Positions 1 through 8,092 of a DNA stretch of 33,654 nucleotides are shown here, piece by piece. The position numbers and the translations under genes are program-made. The stretch spans positions 1 to 33,654 of the IMG/VR virus record IMGVR_UViG_3300032326_002081, one strand, 5' to 3'. Positions within the stretch are counted from its first letter, which is position 1; every line of letters starts with the position of its first letter. Under the pieces are notes generated by a model. It saw only the letters and a list, made by a program, of their open reading frames with translations. It was not told where the DNA came from and made no database searches. Source of the DNA: a virus.

Positions 1-1
1 A

Positions 2-1942
2 ACTCCTCAACACCTTTACATGAGAGTTGCTGTTGGAATCTGGCGTGACAATTTAGAGATGGTGCAAAAGACTTACGATATGTTATCTCAAGGTCTATTT
101 ACCCACGCTACTCCAACATTATTTAATGCCGGTACAAATCGTCCTCAGCTTTCATCCTGCTTCTTGCTTGATGTTGATGACGACTCTATTCCTGGTATTT
201 ATAAGACTCTTTCTGATTGTGCAAAAATTTCTCAATCGGCTGGGGGAATTGGTATCAATATTCACAAGATTCGAGCTAAAGGTTCTTATATCAAGGGCAC
301 CAACGGATACTCTAATGGAATTATCCCAATGCTTCGTGTCTTCAATGAAACAGCGAGATATGTCGATCAAGGTGGTGGAAAGCGAAAGGGCTCTATTGCT
401 GTTTACCTTGAGCCTTGGCATGGTGATGTTTATGATTTCTTAGATCTTCGTAAAAATCAAGGTAAGGAAGAAATGAGGGCGAGAGACTTGTTCTTGGCTC
501 TTTGGATTCCTGATTTATTTATGCAAAGAGTTGAAGAGAATGGCACCTGGTCTTTATTCTCTCCTGAGCAAGTTCCAGGCTTGATTGATGCCTACGATTC
601 ACCAGACAATAAGGCTTTCACAGCTTTGTATGAAAAATATGAATCGGAAGGAAAAGCACTCAAGGTTGTTAAGGCTCGTGAATTGTGGGAAAAGATTCTT
701 GACTCACAAATTGAAACTGGTACACCTTACATGCTTTACAAGGATTCATGTAATTACAAGTCCAATCAAAAGAATCTTGGCACTATTAAGTCTTCAAATC
801 TTTGTACTGAAATTATTGAATATACAGACAAGAATGAAACAGCTGTATGTAATCTTGCATCTATTGCTTTACCAAAATATGTTTCAATTCCATCAGGTAA
901 AGTAAGAGAAAAAGATAAGAAATTACGCAAGTTTGATTTTAAGAATTTGTATGAAGTAACATATCAAGCTACAGTAAATCTCAACCAAGTAATTGATATC
1001 AACTATTACCCAACAGAAGAAACTTCTGTGTCTAATTTCAAGCACAGACCAATTGGTTTAGGTGTTCAAGGATTAGCTGATACTTTTGCGATCATGGGTC
1101 TTCCTTTCGATAGTGATGAGGCAAGAAAGCTTAATAAAGATATCTTTGAAACTATTTATTTTGCAGCATTGACGGCATCTAAGGATTTGGCAAAAGCACA
1201 TGGGTCTTATTCGTCTTTTCAAGGATCTCCAGCATCTCAAGGTTTACTACAATATGACTTATGGGGACTTAATGAGAATGATCTTTCCGGCATGTGGGAC
1301 TTTAATGCACTCAAGGAAGAAATCAAAGAATTTGGTTTGAGAAATTCACTTCTTGTTGCTCCAATGCCTACTGCTTCAACTGCACAAATTCTTGGAAACA
1401 ATGAATGTTTTGAACCATTCACAGCAAACATTTACAAGAGAAATACTTTGAGTGGTGAATATGCCATTATTAATAAGCATTTAGTCGAAGATCTTGTAAA
1501 TCTTGGAATTTGGAGTGACAATATCAGAATGAAGCTAATTATTGACAATGGATCAGTACAGGGAATTGATGAAATTCCATCTGATATCAAAGAAGTATAT
1601 AAGACAGTTTGGGAGATCAAGGGTAAATCTATTCTTGAAATGGCAAGAGATCGTAATTATTTTATTGATCAATCTCAGTCATTGAACATGTTTATGGCTG
1701 AACCAACTGTTTCAAAGCTTTCTTCTGCTCACTTCTATGGATGGAAGATTGGTTTGAAGACAGGCATGTACTATCTTCGTACTAAACCTAAGGCGCAAGC
1801 TTTGAAGGGGTTAGGAATTGATGTATCTTCAATTCAACAAGTAGAAAAGAAGCCTGAAATTGAAATCAAGCCTATGGAAGAAGAACCAGATATTCCACAA
1901 TGTAGACTTGATAATCCAGATTGTGAAGCTTGCGGATCATAA
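2..1942 (+). CDS. nrdA: Ribonucleoside-diphosphate reductase large subunit, class Ia, 5'-truncated by window edge
   Basis: Reduces ribonucleoside diphosphates to deoxyribonucleotides together with a small radical subunit that is not in this window. The frame is open from base 2 and the residues before Met(20), TPQHLY, are typical internal RNR sequence, so roughly the first 170 residues (ATP cone, specificity site) lie outside. Counting from Met(20), visible residues are: Cys47 in SSCFLL and Cys277 in AVCNLAS (redox pair), catalytic Asn260, Cys262 and Glu264 in [20 protein letters not shown] (phosphate binding), the Tyr pair in KTGMYYLRT (radical transfer), and the C-terminal Cys635/Cys638 of DCEACGS that re-reduces the active site. 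Sequence and tail closely resemble the eukaryotic RRM1-type branch rather than E. coli NrdA. A bidirectional terminator follows immediately. Function is near certain; only the 5' end is missing. Confidence 0.97.
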   Translation, partial: TPQHLYMRVAVGIWRDNLEMVQKTYDMLSQGLFTHATPTLFNAGTNRPQLSSCFLLDVDDDSIPGIYKTLSDCAKISQSAGGIGINIHKIRAKGSYIKGTNGYSNGIIPMLRVFNETARYVDQGGGKRKGSIAVYLEPWHGDVYDFLDLRKNQGKEEMRARDLFLALWIPDLFMQRVEENGTWSLFSPEQVPGLIDAYDSPDNKAFTALYEKYESEGKALKVVKARELWEKILDSQIETGTPYMLYKDSCNYKSNQKNLGTIKSSNLCTEIIEYTDKNETAVCNLASIALPKYVSIPSGKVREKDKKLRKFDFKNLYEVTYQATVNLNQVIDINYYPTEETSVSNFKHRPIGLGVQGLADTFAIMGLPFDSDEARKLNKDIFETIYFAALTASKDLAKAHGSYSSFQGSPASQGLLQYDLWGLNENDLSGMWDFNALKEEIKEFGLRNSLLVAPMPTASTAQILGNNECFEPFTANIYKRNTLSGEYAIINKHLVEDLVNLGIWSDNIRMKLIIDNGSVQGIDEIPSDIKEVYKTVWEIKGKSILEMARDRNYFIDQSQSLNMFMAEPTVSKLSSAHFYGWKIGLKTGMYYLRTKPKAQALKGLGIDVSSIQQVEKKPEIEIKPMEEEPDIPQCRLDNPDCEACGS

Positions 1943-1969
1943 AAAAGAGGGGAGAAATCCCCTCTTTTT
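1943..1969. terminator. Bidirectional rho-independent terminator
   Basis: Perfect hairpin: AAAAGAGGGG (1943-1952), loop AGAAAT, CCCCTCTTTT, with a T run after it on the plus strand and A's before it, so it works on both strands. It separates the RNR gene from the convergent minus-strand gene, whose stop falls in the terminator's T tract. Confidence 0.9.
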
Positions 1970-2438
1970 AAGTATTTGATAAGCCTCTTCTAATTTCTCT
2001 TAGTTTATTGGCTACAGCATCTTGAGTTGCATTTTCCAAAGTACCATTCATATCAAGTGGATCAACTTCAAAATGAAAATCTCTACCATTGATATGGTTT
2101 CTCGCTATAGCTGTAATTTGTTCAGGTGTAGGAGGAGAATGTATATCAACGCTCCATTCTCCATAGTTAGAAACTCTAATAGCGCCAGTTAAAGACATGA
2201 ATGGAACAACATAATCAGAATATCTACTTCCTTGAGATTCTTCTGGTTCGTCCATAACAGATTCAATATTTCTGTGATCTAATGATCTTTCATATCCACC
2301 CTCAGAATAATCGAGAAATTTACCAGAGCTTAAGACATATCCAGCTTTGATTGGATCATTTGTTTCACCGTAAAACTCTAAAGCTTCTTTTTCTTTGGGA
2401 TGAATACCAAAATATGATTGAGCTAATTTATACCACAT
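1968..2438 (-). CDS. Conserved phage hypothetical protein with MWYKLAQ N-terminus
   Basis: Encodes 156 residues with no signal peptide or membrane segment. The central block AGYVLSSGKFLDYSEGG followed by ERSLDHRNI, and the later GAIRVS ... PPTPEQITAIA, resemble (from memory) a small domain seen in many phage hypothetical proteins with the pattern GY.L..G..LD.S.G....LDHR-I; I cannot assign a function. The N-terminus MWYKLAQ carries the basic-x-Ala-Gln pattern found in several head-module proteins of this window, and two other minus- or plus-strand genes here begin MWNYKQ and MWYRKV. It stands alone on the minus strand, convergent with RNR across a shared terminator and divergent from the gene at 2476, with only 37 nt between the two starts. 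Confidence 0.8.
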   Translation of the reverse strand: MWYKLAQSYFGIHPKEKEALEFYGETNDPIKAGYVLSSGKFLDYSEGGYERSLDHRNIESVMDEPEESQGSRYSDYVVPFMSLTGAIRVSNYGEWSVDIHSPPTPEQITAIARNHINGRDFHFEVDPLDMNGTLENATQDAVANKLREIRRGLSNT

Positions 2439-2440
2439 AC

Positions 2441-2475
2441 TTTACATTTCTAAAAAGATACTATATAATCCTTAC
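2441..2475 (+). promoter_or_regulatory. Sigma-70-like promoter, predicted leaderless
   Basis: TTTACA (2441-2446), 17-nt spacer, perfect TATAAT (2464-2469), then 6 nt to the ATG at 2476. The expected transcription start coincides with the start codon and no Shine-Dalgarno sequence is present, so the transcript should be leaderless. It reads the gene-dUTPase-HAD-small-protein run that ends at 4037. Confidence 0.65.
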
Positions 2476-2796
2476 ATGGGAAAGCCAATTGTTCGTGAAG
2501 TGAAAATTCTTGACGCAGTTCTTAAGGAAGACGAAGGAACTGAAGATGAGCCAAAAGTTGTTCAATATATTTGGCTACAGTTACAAGACGTAAAAACAGA
2601 CAGAGTTTATGCATCTCAGTTATCACTTGATGATATCAAAGATATTACTGGAATGGATCGATATTTAGAAGGAAGAGAGTTGATTAATTTCACTATTGCA
2701 TTGAAAGCAAGAGAAACTCCTTTGTCATTAGTTTTCAATCCAGATGCAGAAGAAATTACAGTTGATATGATAAAGAATGAAGAGGAAATAAATTAA
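2476..2796 (+). CDS. Hypothetical acidic protein upstream of dUTPase
   Basis: A soluble protein of 106 residues, rich in Asp and Glu, with no recognisable motif, signal peptide or membrane segment. The pattern (VREVKILDAVL, VVQYIWLQLQDV, INFTIALKAR) suggests beta strands with an acidic C-terminal tail (DMIKNEEEIN). It is the first gene after a good promoter, and its TAA stop overlaps the ATG of dUTPase by 1 nt, so the two are translationally coupled; a link to nucleotide metabolism is inferred only from this position. Confidence 0.8.
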   Translation: MGKPIVREVKILDAVLKEDEGTEDEPKVVQYIWLQLQDVKTDRVYASQLSLDDIKDITGMDRYLEGRELINFTIALKARETPLSLVFNPDAEEITVDMIKNEEEIN

Positions 2797-3338
2797 TGGC
2801 TACATCAGGTAAAGGTCAAGTTGCAGTGAACGTACAAAATGCGAATTGTAGAGTAGAAATCAAAGCCTTCCGTGAAGGAGCTGTTATGCCTAAGAAGGCA
2901 ACTCAAGGCGCAGCAGGTTACGATTTGTGTGCATGTATTCCAGATTATTCAACTGGAATGATGATTCATCCAGGAAATTCATTAATCGTTCCAACTGGGT
3001 TGAATGTAAATATACCTGAAGGCTATGAAATTCAAATTCGTCCAAGGTCAGGTTTAGCAGCAAAGCATGGTGTTACAGTATTAAACACTCCTGGAACTAT
3101 TGATTGTGATTACACTGGAGATGGTGAAGATTTTGAATTGAAAGTTATTCTTTTCAATCATAATAGAATGCCTTTTTCTATCAATCACGGAGACAGGATT
3201 GCACAAATGGTTGTTGCAAAGTTGGCAGAACATGAATTGGTAGAAGTTGAAGAGTTCAATGCTCAAGCAAATTCTTCACGTAAAGGTGGATTAGGTTCCA
3301 CTGGTATTTCGAATAATGGTGGCTTTGATGGATCATAA
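2796..3338 (+). CDS. dut: dUTP diphosphatase (trimeric dUTPase)
   Basis: Hydrolyses dUTP to dUMP and pyrophosphate, keeping uracil out of phage DNA and supplying dUMP for dTMP synthesis. All five signature motifs of the trimeric family are present in order: AGYDL (40-44), RPRSGLA (82-88), NTPGTIDCDYTGD (97-109, with the catalytic Asp and base-stacking Tyr), GDRIAQMV (132-139) and RKGGLGSTG (162-170, the flexible C-terminal arm). Its 180 residues exceed the usual 140-160 because of an N-terminal extension of about 20 residues, a 3-residue insert after motif 3 (DGEDFEL) and a short tail. It overlaps the upstream gene by 1 nt, and its 3' end overlaps the start of the HAD gene. Very likely active. 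Confidence 0.96.
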   Translation: MATSGKGQVAVNVQNANCRVEIKAFREGAVMPKKATQGAAGYDLCACIPDYSTGMMIHPGNSLIVPTGLNVNIPEGYEIQIRPRSGLAAKHGVTVLNTPGTIDCDYTGDGEDFELKVILFNHNRMPFSINHGDRIAQMVVAKLAEHELVEVEEFNAQANSSRKGGLGSTGISNNGGFDGS

Positions 3339-3705
3339 TATTGACCAAGCCACTAAAAACTATACAATTTTTTGTGATTTAGATGGAACACTCTGGGAGC
3401 AAGGTGATCCAACTGAAATTGCAAAGCCTGGATATCAACCAAAAATTATTCATGGAACTGTTAACAAGATTCGTGAATGGGACAGTAAAGGCTATAAGAT
3501 CATCTTAACCACTGGCAGAAAAGAGAGTTTACGAGATGTTACAATCAAGCAGCTTTCTTATGCTGGTATTGTTTATGACCAATTAGTTATGGGAATTGGT
3601 GGTGGATCAAGAGTTCTCATCAATGACTTGAGAGCCAATGGTGACAAGTCAGCTTTTGTTTATCAACCGAAGCGCAATGAGGGCATTGAAGGTATTGATA
3701 TTTGA
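3328..3705 (+). CDS. HAD-superfamily phosphatase
   Basis: Small 125-residue HAD hydrolase without a large cap domain. The nucleophile motif FCDLDGTLW lies near the N-terminus (Asp17/Asp19 from this start), motif II is ILTTGRKES, and the C-terminal acid motif is VLINDLRANG followed by KRNEGIEG, a combination seen in phage and capsule-locus HAD phosphatases. The substrate is unknown; sugar-phosphate and nucleotide phosphatase are both plausible. I chose ATG(3328) because GGTGG sits 5 nt upstream; an in-frame ATG at 3316 would add MVAL. The start lies inside the dUTPase gene (11-nt overlap) and the TGA stop overlaps the next ATG by 1 nt, so it is part of a tightly coupled operon. Confidence 0.85.
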   Translation: MDHNIDQATKNYTIFCDLDGTLWEQGDPTEIAKPGYQPKIIHGTVNKIREWDSKGYKIILTTGRKESLRDVTIKQLSYAGIVYDQLVMGIGGGSRVLINDLRANGDKSAFVYQPKRNEGIEGIDI

Positions 3706-4037
3706 TGTATCCAGAATTTAAGAAATTTGTAAACTTGATTGGGCACGACATAACAATTTCAGGACACGCAACATTGCCAAGATGTGAAAATCCTTGCCGT
3801 GTAGAAACCGAACAAATGATTATTGGTAAATTAGCTGGTGTTCCAATTGTAAAAACAGAATTTATCAAGCTTGTAAATTTGCCAGATCCAGAAGATGGAA
3901 CTTATTATATTGTAAGTAGGCTTTGTATGGATTATATACCATTTATAAGAGAAGATGTATTTAGTGTTGATACAGGTTCTACAGCAGTACGTGATGAAAA
4001 TGGTCAAGTTGTAGCCGTAACTCAATTAAGCGTATAA
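3705..4037 (+). CDS. Conserved phage/bacterial hypothetical protein (LPDPEDGTYYIVS family)
   Basis: This 110-residue protein has a pattern I recognise from unnamed proteins common in bacteria and phages: an N-terminal NLIGHDITI, a central block ending in VNLPDPEDGTYYIVSRLCM, and a C-terminal VRDENGQVVAVTQL. Its function is unknown. It has no signal peptide, membrane segment or catalytic motif. The start is ATG(3705) in the TGATG overlap with the HAD gene; a TTG codon at 3702 is in frame but unnecessary. It is the last gene of the dUTPase operon, which ends in a strong bidirectional terminator. Confidence 0.8.
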   Translation: MYPEFKKFVNLIGHDITISGHATLPRCENPCRVETEQMIIGKLAGVPIVKTEFIKLVNLPDPEDGTYYIVSRLCMDYIPFIREDVFSVDTGSTAVRDENGQVVAVTQLSV

Positions 4038-4069
4038 AAATAAACCCCTCTTTATGAGGGGTTTATTTT
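4037..4069. terminator. Bidirectional rho-independent terminator
   Basis: AAAATAAACCCCTC (4037-4050), loop TTTAT, GAGGGGTTTATTTT (4056-4069): a 14-bp perfect stem with A and T flanks. It ends both the plus-strand dUTPase operon and the convergent minus-strand glycosyltransferase genes; the stop codon of the latter lies in the loop. Confidence 0.92.
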
Positions 4070-4912
4070 ATTTGCAATTTCATGAAACATCTTAATGAAC
4101 ATTCCATTATTGTAGTTATCAACCATTTCACGATTGTTTCCATAAGAATAGTGAACAACTAAGAAGTTTCCATAAACACAGTTTTTCATTGATCGTTCCC
4201 TTGGCTTATAATTTGAAATCCAAGGCTCTTCATCTATTCCTACATTATCAAATTTTGCAAATTCTGAACCTAACCAAGAAATACAGTTAATACTACATCT
4301 TTCATACTCATGAAAAATCCACTTTTGAAATCTAAAGTCAGATAGTTTATTTTGCTGAAGACTATTATAAAAATCACGAAAACTAACTAAAGTATAATTT
4401 GGTTGGGTCAAAGTTCTATTGTTATAATCATAATCAACCAGTTGTACTTCATTCAACTCCAAATGTTCTCCTACACTAACTGCACCTATCCTTTGATGTA
4501 TATGAGTGCAAAGATTGTTATTAATAATATTTGCATACACAATAAAGTACTGAGGATTTTCAATCCTGAATCTCACAAAGCTTTCTAAATTTGGCAAGTC
4601 AATAAACACAATGTCATCATCAAAACGAATATATACTGTTTTTTCATCAATACAATCTTTGAAAAATTTATGTATGTTGAGATTATTGTATTTACAATTC
4701 GGATGATCAGGTAAAAACTTTAAACTATAAAAGTCTGGGTATTCATTTGTCAATGATTGCAAATATTCAACATCTGACTCATTATTTGTATTTACCCACC
4801 AGACATGATTGTCTATAACGTGTCTTGAATTTATAAGATACTTATGCAATATTTCAAGATATCTTTTTCGTCCTGCAGGTGTAACAGAAATCACTTTATA
4901 TCCATCAACCAT
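4052..4912 (-). CDS. GT-A-type glycosyltransferase, copy 2 of a tandem pair
   Basis: Predicted nucleotide-sugar glycosyltransferase of 286 residues. The N-terminal KVISVTPAGRKRYLEIL and VWWVNTNNESD, followed by the metal-binding acidic motif RFDDDIVF (Asp98-Asp100), are typical of a GT-A fold. The C-terminal half holds WLGSEFAKF and YGNFLVVHYSYG. It is paralogous to its upstream neighbour over the whole length with the DDD motif at the same residue number. The acceptor is unknown: modified phage DNA, a virion protein or host surface glycan are all possible. I start at ATG(4912) in a TGATG 1-nt overlap with the upstream copy; an in-frame TTG three bases earlier is less likely. Confidence 0.85.
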   Translation of the reverse strand: MVDGYKVISVTPAGRKRYLEILHKYLINSRHVIDNHVWWVNTNNESDVEYLQSLTNEYPDFYSLKFLPDHPNCKYNNLNIHKFFKDCIDEKTVYIRFDDDIVFIDLPNLESFVRFRIENPQYFIVYANIINNNLCTHIHQRIGAVSVGEHLELNEVQLVDYDYNNRTLTQPNYTLVSFRDFYNSLQQNKLSDFRFQKWIFHEYERCSINCISWLGSEFAKFDNVGIDEEPWISNYKPRERSMKNCVYGNFLVVHYSYGNNREMVDNYNNGMFIKMFHEIANKINPS

Positions 4913-5742
4913 CAATTTATATCCTTGGTCAAGCTTTTGAATAATTCTAATATTTGAGGCTGCTTATCTAATTCTTTTCTTTGAGTGTAGTAAGCATAGT
5001 GCACAGCAATGAATCCGCCATATATACAATTTGGCATATCTCTTTCAGCTGGTTTCAATTGAGATAGCCATTTTTCATCATCTCTTCCACAATGAATAAA
5101 CTTTGCAAACTCTGATCCCATCCATGAAAAGAAATTAATGCTGTATCTTTCATAATCAGTTAGGACCCATTTATTGAATTTCATTGCATCAAGAGTCCCA
5201 TTTTTATAATGATGATAAAAAGATCTAAAGTGCTTTATTGCATATGAATAATTTTCCCAAACAGGACCAATAGAGCTGTAAGGAACTGGCGGAAAATCAT
5301 CTTTTTCAAGTGCTCCAATTTTTTCATGGATATAATAATTTAATGCATTATTTACGGTGTTGGCAAAAACTAAAAAATATTGTGGGTTATTAATTCTGAA
5401 TCTAATAAAATTTTCAAACTCTTTATGTTCAAACCAAATAATATCATCATCAATTTTGCAATAAACAGTATTTGGATCAATACAATATTCATAAAATCTT
5501 GCGACATTTTTACTTGTAAATTGAAACTCTTCTATATAAGGTAATTTTATAACCTCAAAAAAATCAGGATGTTTTTGCACTAACGAATCTAAGTAAGCTA
5601 AATCTTCTTCATCACCAGTGTTGAGCCAGAAAACATGTTTATCTATGACTGGCCTACTTGCTAAAAGATATTCTACTAAAATTTCAACATATCTCTTTCT
5701 ACCATATGGAGAGTTTGTGACTACCTTGTAATTATCAACCAT
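4912..5742 (-). CDS. GT-A-type glycosyltransferase, copy 1 of a tandem pair
   Basis: Predicted glycosyltransferase of 276 residues. It shows the same landmarks as the downstream copy: KVVTNSPYGRKRYVEIL, VFWLNTGDEED, the metal-binding KIDDDIIWF (Asp98-Asp100), and the C-terminal SWMGSEFAKF and YGGFIAVHYAYY. The loop after DDD and the region around residues 150-190 differ most, which fits divergence in acceptor or donor choice after duplication. An AAGGAT Shine-Dalgarno sequence lies about 10 nt before the ATG. It is the promoter-proximal gene of a two-gene minus-strand operon, divergent from the gene at 5788. With the UDP-galactopyranose mutase at 19375 it suggests a phage-encoded sugar-decoration pathway; that link is inference. 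Confidence 0.85.
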   Translation of the reverse strand: MVDNYKVVTNSPYGRKRYVEILVEYLLASRPVIDKHVFWLNTGDEEDLAYLDSLVQKHPDFFEVIKLPYIEEFQFTSKNVARFYEYCIDPNTVYCKIDDDIIWFEHKEFENFIRFRINNPQYFLVFANTVNNALNYYIHEKIGALEKDDFPPVPYSSIGPVWENYSYAIKHFRSFYHHYKNGTLDAMKFNKWVLTDYERYSINFFSWMGSEFAKFIHCGRDDEKWLSQLKPAERDMPNCIYGGFIAVHYAYYTQRKELDKQPQILELFKSLTKDIN

Positions 5743-5770
5743 TGCAAAATATCCTTATAAGTTCTACAAT
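5742..5770 (+). promoter_or_regulatory. Sigma-70-like promoter for the replication/transcription gene run
   Basis: TTGCAA (5742-5747), 17-nt spacer, TACAAT (5765-5770), giving a start near 5777. AGGG at 5775-5778 is close to the predicted start, so the leader before ATG(5788) would be about 10 nt. The -35 overlaps the first codons of the divergent glycosyltransferase gene. Confidence 0.5.
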
Positions 5771-5787
5771 ACATTAGGGTTATACAA

Positions 5788-6273
5788 ATGAATAATGTTG
5801 ATTTTGAAGACGCTCCGGACATTCTTTTGATTGCACAAAAGTTACAAGAAAAATATTTTGCTTTTATTGGTTTTGTAAACTTAGACTCCATATATTTTAC
5901 AAAAATGATTGGATATAAGTCAAGAAACGCTCCAGTTTATCAAATGAGTGGTCTTACACAAGCTTGGGCCAGATCAGTATTGAATGAACTTCAAAGTAAA
6001 AAGAATTATTGTTTAGGCGTTTGGGCTGATGAATGGGACGAGCTTGAAAAATCAAAAAAAGAGTGGATAATTTTCAGATGCTTATATTCAATCAACCCAG
6101 CTAATGATGGAAAACTTAGACCATTTGATGTCAGCGATTATGGGTTCATTATTGAATATTTTGTAAGAACTGGTATTGGACCATATTGGGAAAGCAAAGA
6201 AAATTTGCCATCTTTACTTGACGGAAATGATATACTTCCTTTGATAATACCTATGGATGACAACGAACAATGA
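5788..6273 (+). CDS. Phage metallopeptidase-like protein lacking the HExxH motif
   Basis: Its 161 residues follow the layout of the putative phage metallopeptidase family (PF18894-like, recalled): an N-terminal LIAQKLQEKYFAFI...LDSIYF, a middle segment, then a helix that normally reads HEL.HI followed by D G.LR.HDV.DF. Here the corresponding segment reads IIFRCLYSINPANDGKLRPFDVSDYGFII, so both zinc-binding His of HExxH and the His of HDV are replaced (RCLYS; PFDV). If the assignment is right, this is an enzymatically dead relative kept for another role. Its stop overlaps the clamp-loader gene by 4 nt (ATGA), so co-translation with DnaX is expected. The assignment rests on layout only. Confidence 0.7.
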   Translation: MNNVDFEDAPDILLIAQKLQEKYFAFIGFVNLDSIYFTKMIGYKSRNAPVYQMSGLTQAWARSVLNELQSKKNYCLGVWADEWDELEKSKKEWIIFRCLYSINPANDGKLRPFDVSDYGFIIEYFVRTGIGPYWESKENLPSLLDGNDILPLIIPMDDNEQ

Positions 6274-7313
6274 GTTTTTACAATACATACAGACCAAGTT
6301 CTTTCAAGGACATTTACGGATACTCTGCATCAATTTTGCAGAAACAAATTGAGTTGGGTAAAACTTCCCATGCATATATTTTATCAGGGCCTCCAGGAAC
6401 AGGTAAAACCACACTTGCCAGAGTTTCTGCAATATCTTTATTGTCTGGCGATAATGACAAAAACACTAAACAATTAATTTTAGATGATTCTCATCCAGAT
6501 GTTTATGAAATAAATTGTGCTGTAAATAATGGAGTAGATCATGTAAGGGATAATATAGTTCAGCTTGCAAGATTAGCTCCTATCTCAGGAAAATATAAAA
6601 TATTCATATTAGATGAATGTCATATGCTTACTAATCAAGCTCAAACTTCTCTAATCAAACTTACTGAAGAGCCACCGGCTTATGTCAAATTTTTCTTTTG
6701 TACTACAGAACCCAGTAAGATTTTGAGAGCAATCAAGACAAGATGTCAAACTTTCAATCTAAAAAAGATTTCAGAGTCGGATTTACTATCTATTCTTGAA
6801 AATGTTTGCGACAATGAAAACTTAGAATACGAAGTTTCAGCTCTTAAGATTATTGCAAAAGAAGCTAATGGAAGTGCCAGAACTGCCTTATCAATATTGG
6901 AACAAGCTTCTATTCAAGACATCACTGAAGATTTTATCAGAACAATACTTGACAGATCTCCAAAACAAGTTGCCATTGATTTATGTTTTAGCATTTTGAA
7001 CAAAGAGAGATCTAACGCCTGTAGAATTATTCAAGCAGCAAATTTAGAGGGAAGAGATATAGGGAATCTATTCCTTGAGGCTTCTTCAATATTTATGGAA
7101 GCTTTCAAGTATGTTGCATTTAAGTACAAAAAGGTAGATAGGGACCCTGATATAGAAGAAATAGCTAAGACTGTACCTACAATTCAAATAGTTGAATTAA
7201 CAGAACAGTTGTATAACATATCAAGTAATATAAGGCAAACTGTATCAGAGGATTTAGTCGCAATGACAGGAGTTCTCAAAACTATTGATTGGTACGCAAA
7301 AAACAAAGCGTAA
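6270..7313 (+). CDS. dnaX: DnaX-like clamp-loader ATPase (DNA polymerase III gamma/tau type)
   Basis: AAA+ ATPase of 347 residues that should load the phage sliding clamp. Visible motifs are: the N-terminal YRPSSFKDIYG, Walker A GPPGTGKTT (40-48), Walker B ILDECH (113-118), SLIKLTEEPP (127-136), sensor 1 CTTEP (144-148), the SRC-type arginine finger in IKTRCQ (155-160), and sensor 2 GSARTALSILEQ (201-212). The Cys4 zinc module that cellular gamma/tau carries between Walker A and B is absent, and so is any tau-like C-terminal extension, so the protein ends in a short collar domain. Together with the delta-like protein (10199) and the sliding clamp (9076) it could form a minimal loader. It overlaps the previous gene by 4 nt. 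Confidence 0.93.
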   Translation: MSFYNTYRPSSFKDIYGYSASILQKQIELGKTSHAYILSGPPGTGKTTLARVSAISLLSGDNDKNTKQLILDDSHPDVYEINCAVNNGVDHVRDNIVQLARLAPISGKYKIFILDECHMLTNQAQTSLIKLTEEPPAYVKFFFCTTEPSKILRAIKTRCQTFNLKKISESDLLSILENVCDNENLEYEVSALKIIAKEANGSARTALSILEQASIQDITEDFIRTILDRSPKQVAIDLCFSILNKERSNACRIIQAANLEGRDIGNLFLEASSIFMEAFKYVAFKYKKVDRDPDIEEIAKTVPTIQIVELTEQLYNISSNIRQTVSEDLVAMTGVLKTIDWYAKNKA

Positions 7314-7351
7314 AATTGTTATAAAAAAGTTTATTGCCTTCGGTAATATAA

Positions 7352-8047
7352 ATGGCGACCGAAGATCCAAAGATAGTAAGAATAGTTCAAAAAGCTAAAA
7401 AAGGTGATGAAAAATCTTTTAAGATGCTACTTAAGATGGTAGATGGTGACTTGCGTAAAATTGCAGGTCATTATTTTATTCTTGGTGGTGATCGTGAAGA
7501 TGTCATGCAAGAATTGAGACTTGGAGTTTACAAAGCGGTAAATTCTTATGATCCAACTAAAGACACCACTTTTAAAAACTTTTGCGTTAATTTAGTTTGC
7601 AAAAGACATTTAGCAACAGCTATTTCTTCTGCAAAAAGAATGAAAAATTCAGTTCTGAATGATTCAATTTCTTTAGATGCTCCTATCATTCTCGGAGATG
7701 ATGGAAATTTACAAACTCTTGCTGATTTTATTCCCGAAAAACAAAATCCATACGATGAATCGCCAGAGGTTAATCTTGTTGAAGATATCATAATCAAAGA
7801 AGAATATGAAATCAACACACAAAAACTGTTGACAAAATTAACTCCATTGGAAGCTGAAATTTTCAATGAATATGGATTAAATTCATCATATAAAGAAATA
7901 TCTATAACCCTAAATGTTCCTGCCAAATGTGTTGATAATGCTTTGACCAGAATTAGAAAAAAAGCTAATGAAGTGTACATTCAATATCGAAAAGACGATG
8001 GCAGGAAGGAAAACACTACGGATATAGATAAAAACCCTAACAAGTAA
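7352..8047 (+). CDS. SigH-like RNA polymerase sigma factor
   Basis: A 231-residue sigma-70-family protein. Region 2 spans about residues 8-100: LVQKAKKGDEKSF-like start, YFILGGDREDVMQELRLGVY (41-60; core binding) and KAVNSYDPTKDTTFKNFC with the ITAIxxAxR-like ATAISSAKR (-10 recognition). A linker with SLDAPI follows, then region 4 near 160-210 with the helix-turn-helix YKEISITLNVPAKCVDNALTRIRKKA. The overall pattern is closest to the SigH group of Firmicutes, which says something about ancestry but does not fix the host. It probably redirects host RNA polymerase to a class of phage promoters; a second, shorter sigma factor lies at 11205. There is no clear Shine-Dalgarno sequence; TAATAT lies just before the ATG. 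Confidence 0.9.
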   Translation: MATEDPKIVRIVQKAKKGDEKSFKMLLKMVDGDLRKIAGHYFILGGDREDVMQELRLGVYKAVNSYDPTKDTTFKNFCVNLVCKRHLATAISSAKRMKNSVLNDSISLDAPIILGDDGNLQTLADFIPEKQNPYDESPEVNLVEDIIIKEEYEINTQKLLTKLTPLEAEIFNEYGLNSSYKEISITLNVPAKCVDNALTRIRKKANEVYIQYRKDDGRKENTTDIDKNPNK

Positions 8048-8056
8048 TATCTACCC

Positions 8057-8092
8057 TTGCCAAATATTCTACGATGAAGTAGAATATTGATT
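8057..8092 (+). promoter_or_regulatory. Promoter with built-in palindromic operator upstream of the PurA/PurZ-like gene
   Basis: TTGCCA (8057-8062), 17-nt spacer, TAGAAT (8080-8085), 7 nt, ATG (8093). The hexamers each differ from the sigma-70 consensus by one base. A perfect inverted repeat AATATTCTAC (8063-8072), N6 GATGAA, GTAGAATATT (8079-8088) begins right after the -35 and covers the spacer and the -10. A dimeric repressor bound there would block the promoter. In RNA that includes it, the same sequence would form a 10-bp hairpin ending 4 nt before the ATG. Confidence 0.65.

Noticed and set aside
7546-7980. Minus-strand open frame opposite the SigH-like gene
   Set aside because: Antisense shadow: hydrophobic composition without pattern, while the plus frame has sigma regions 2 and 4.
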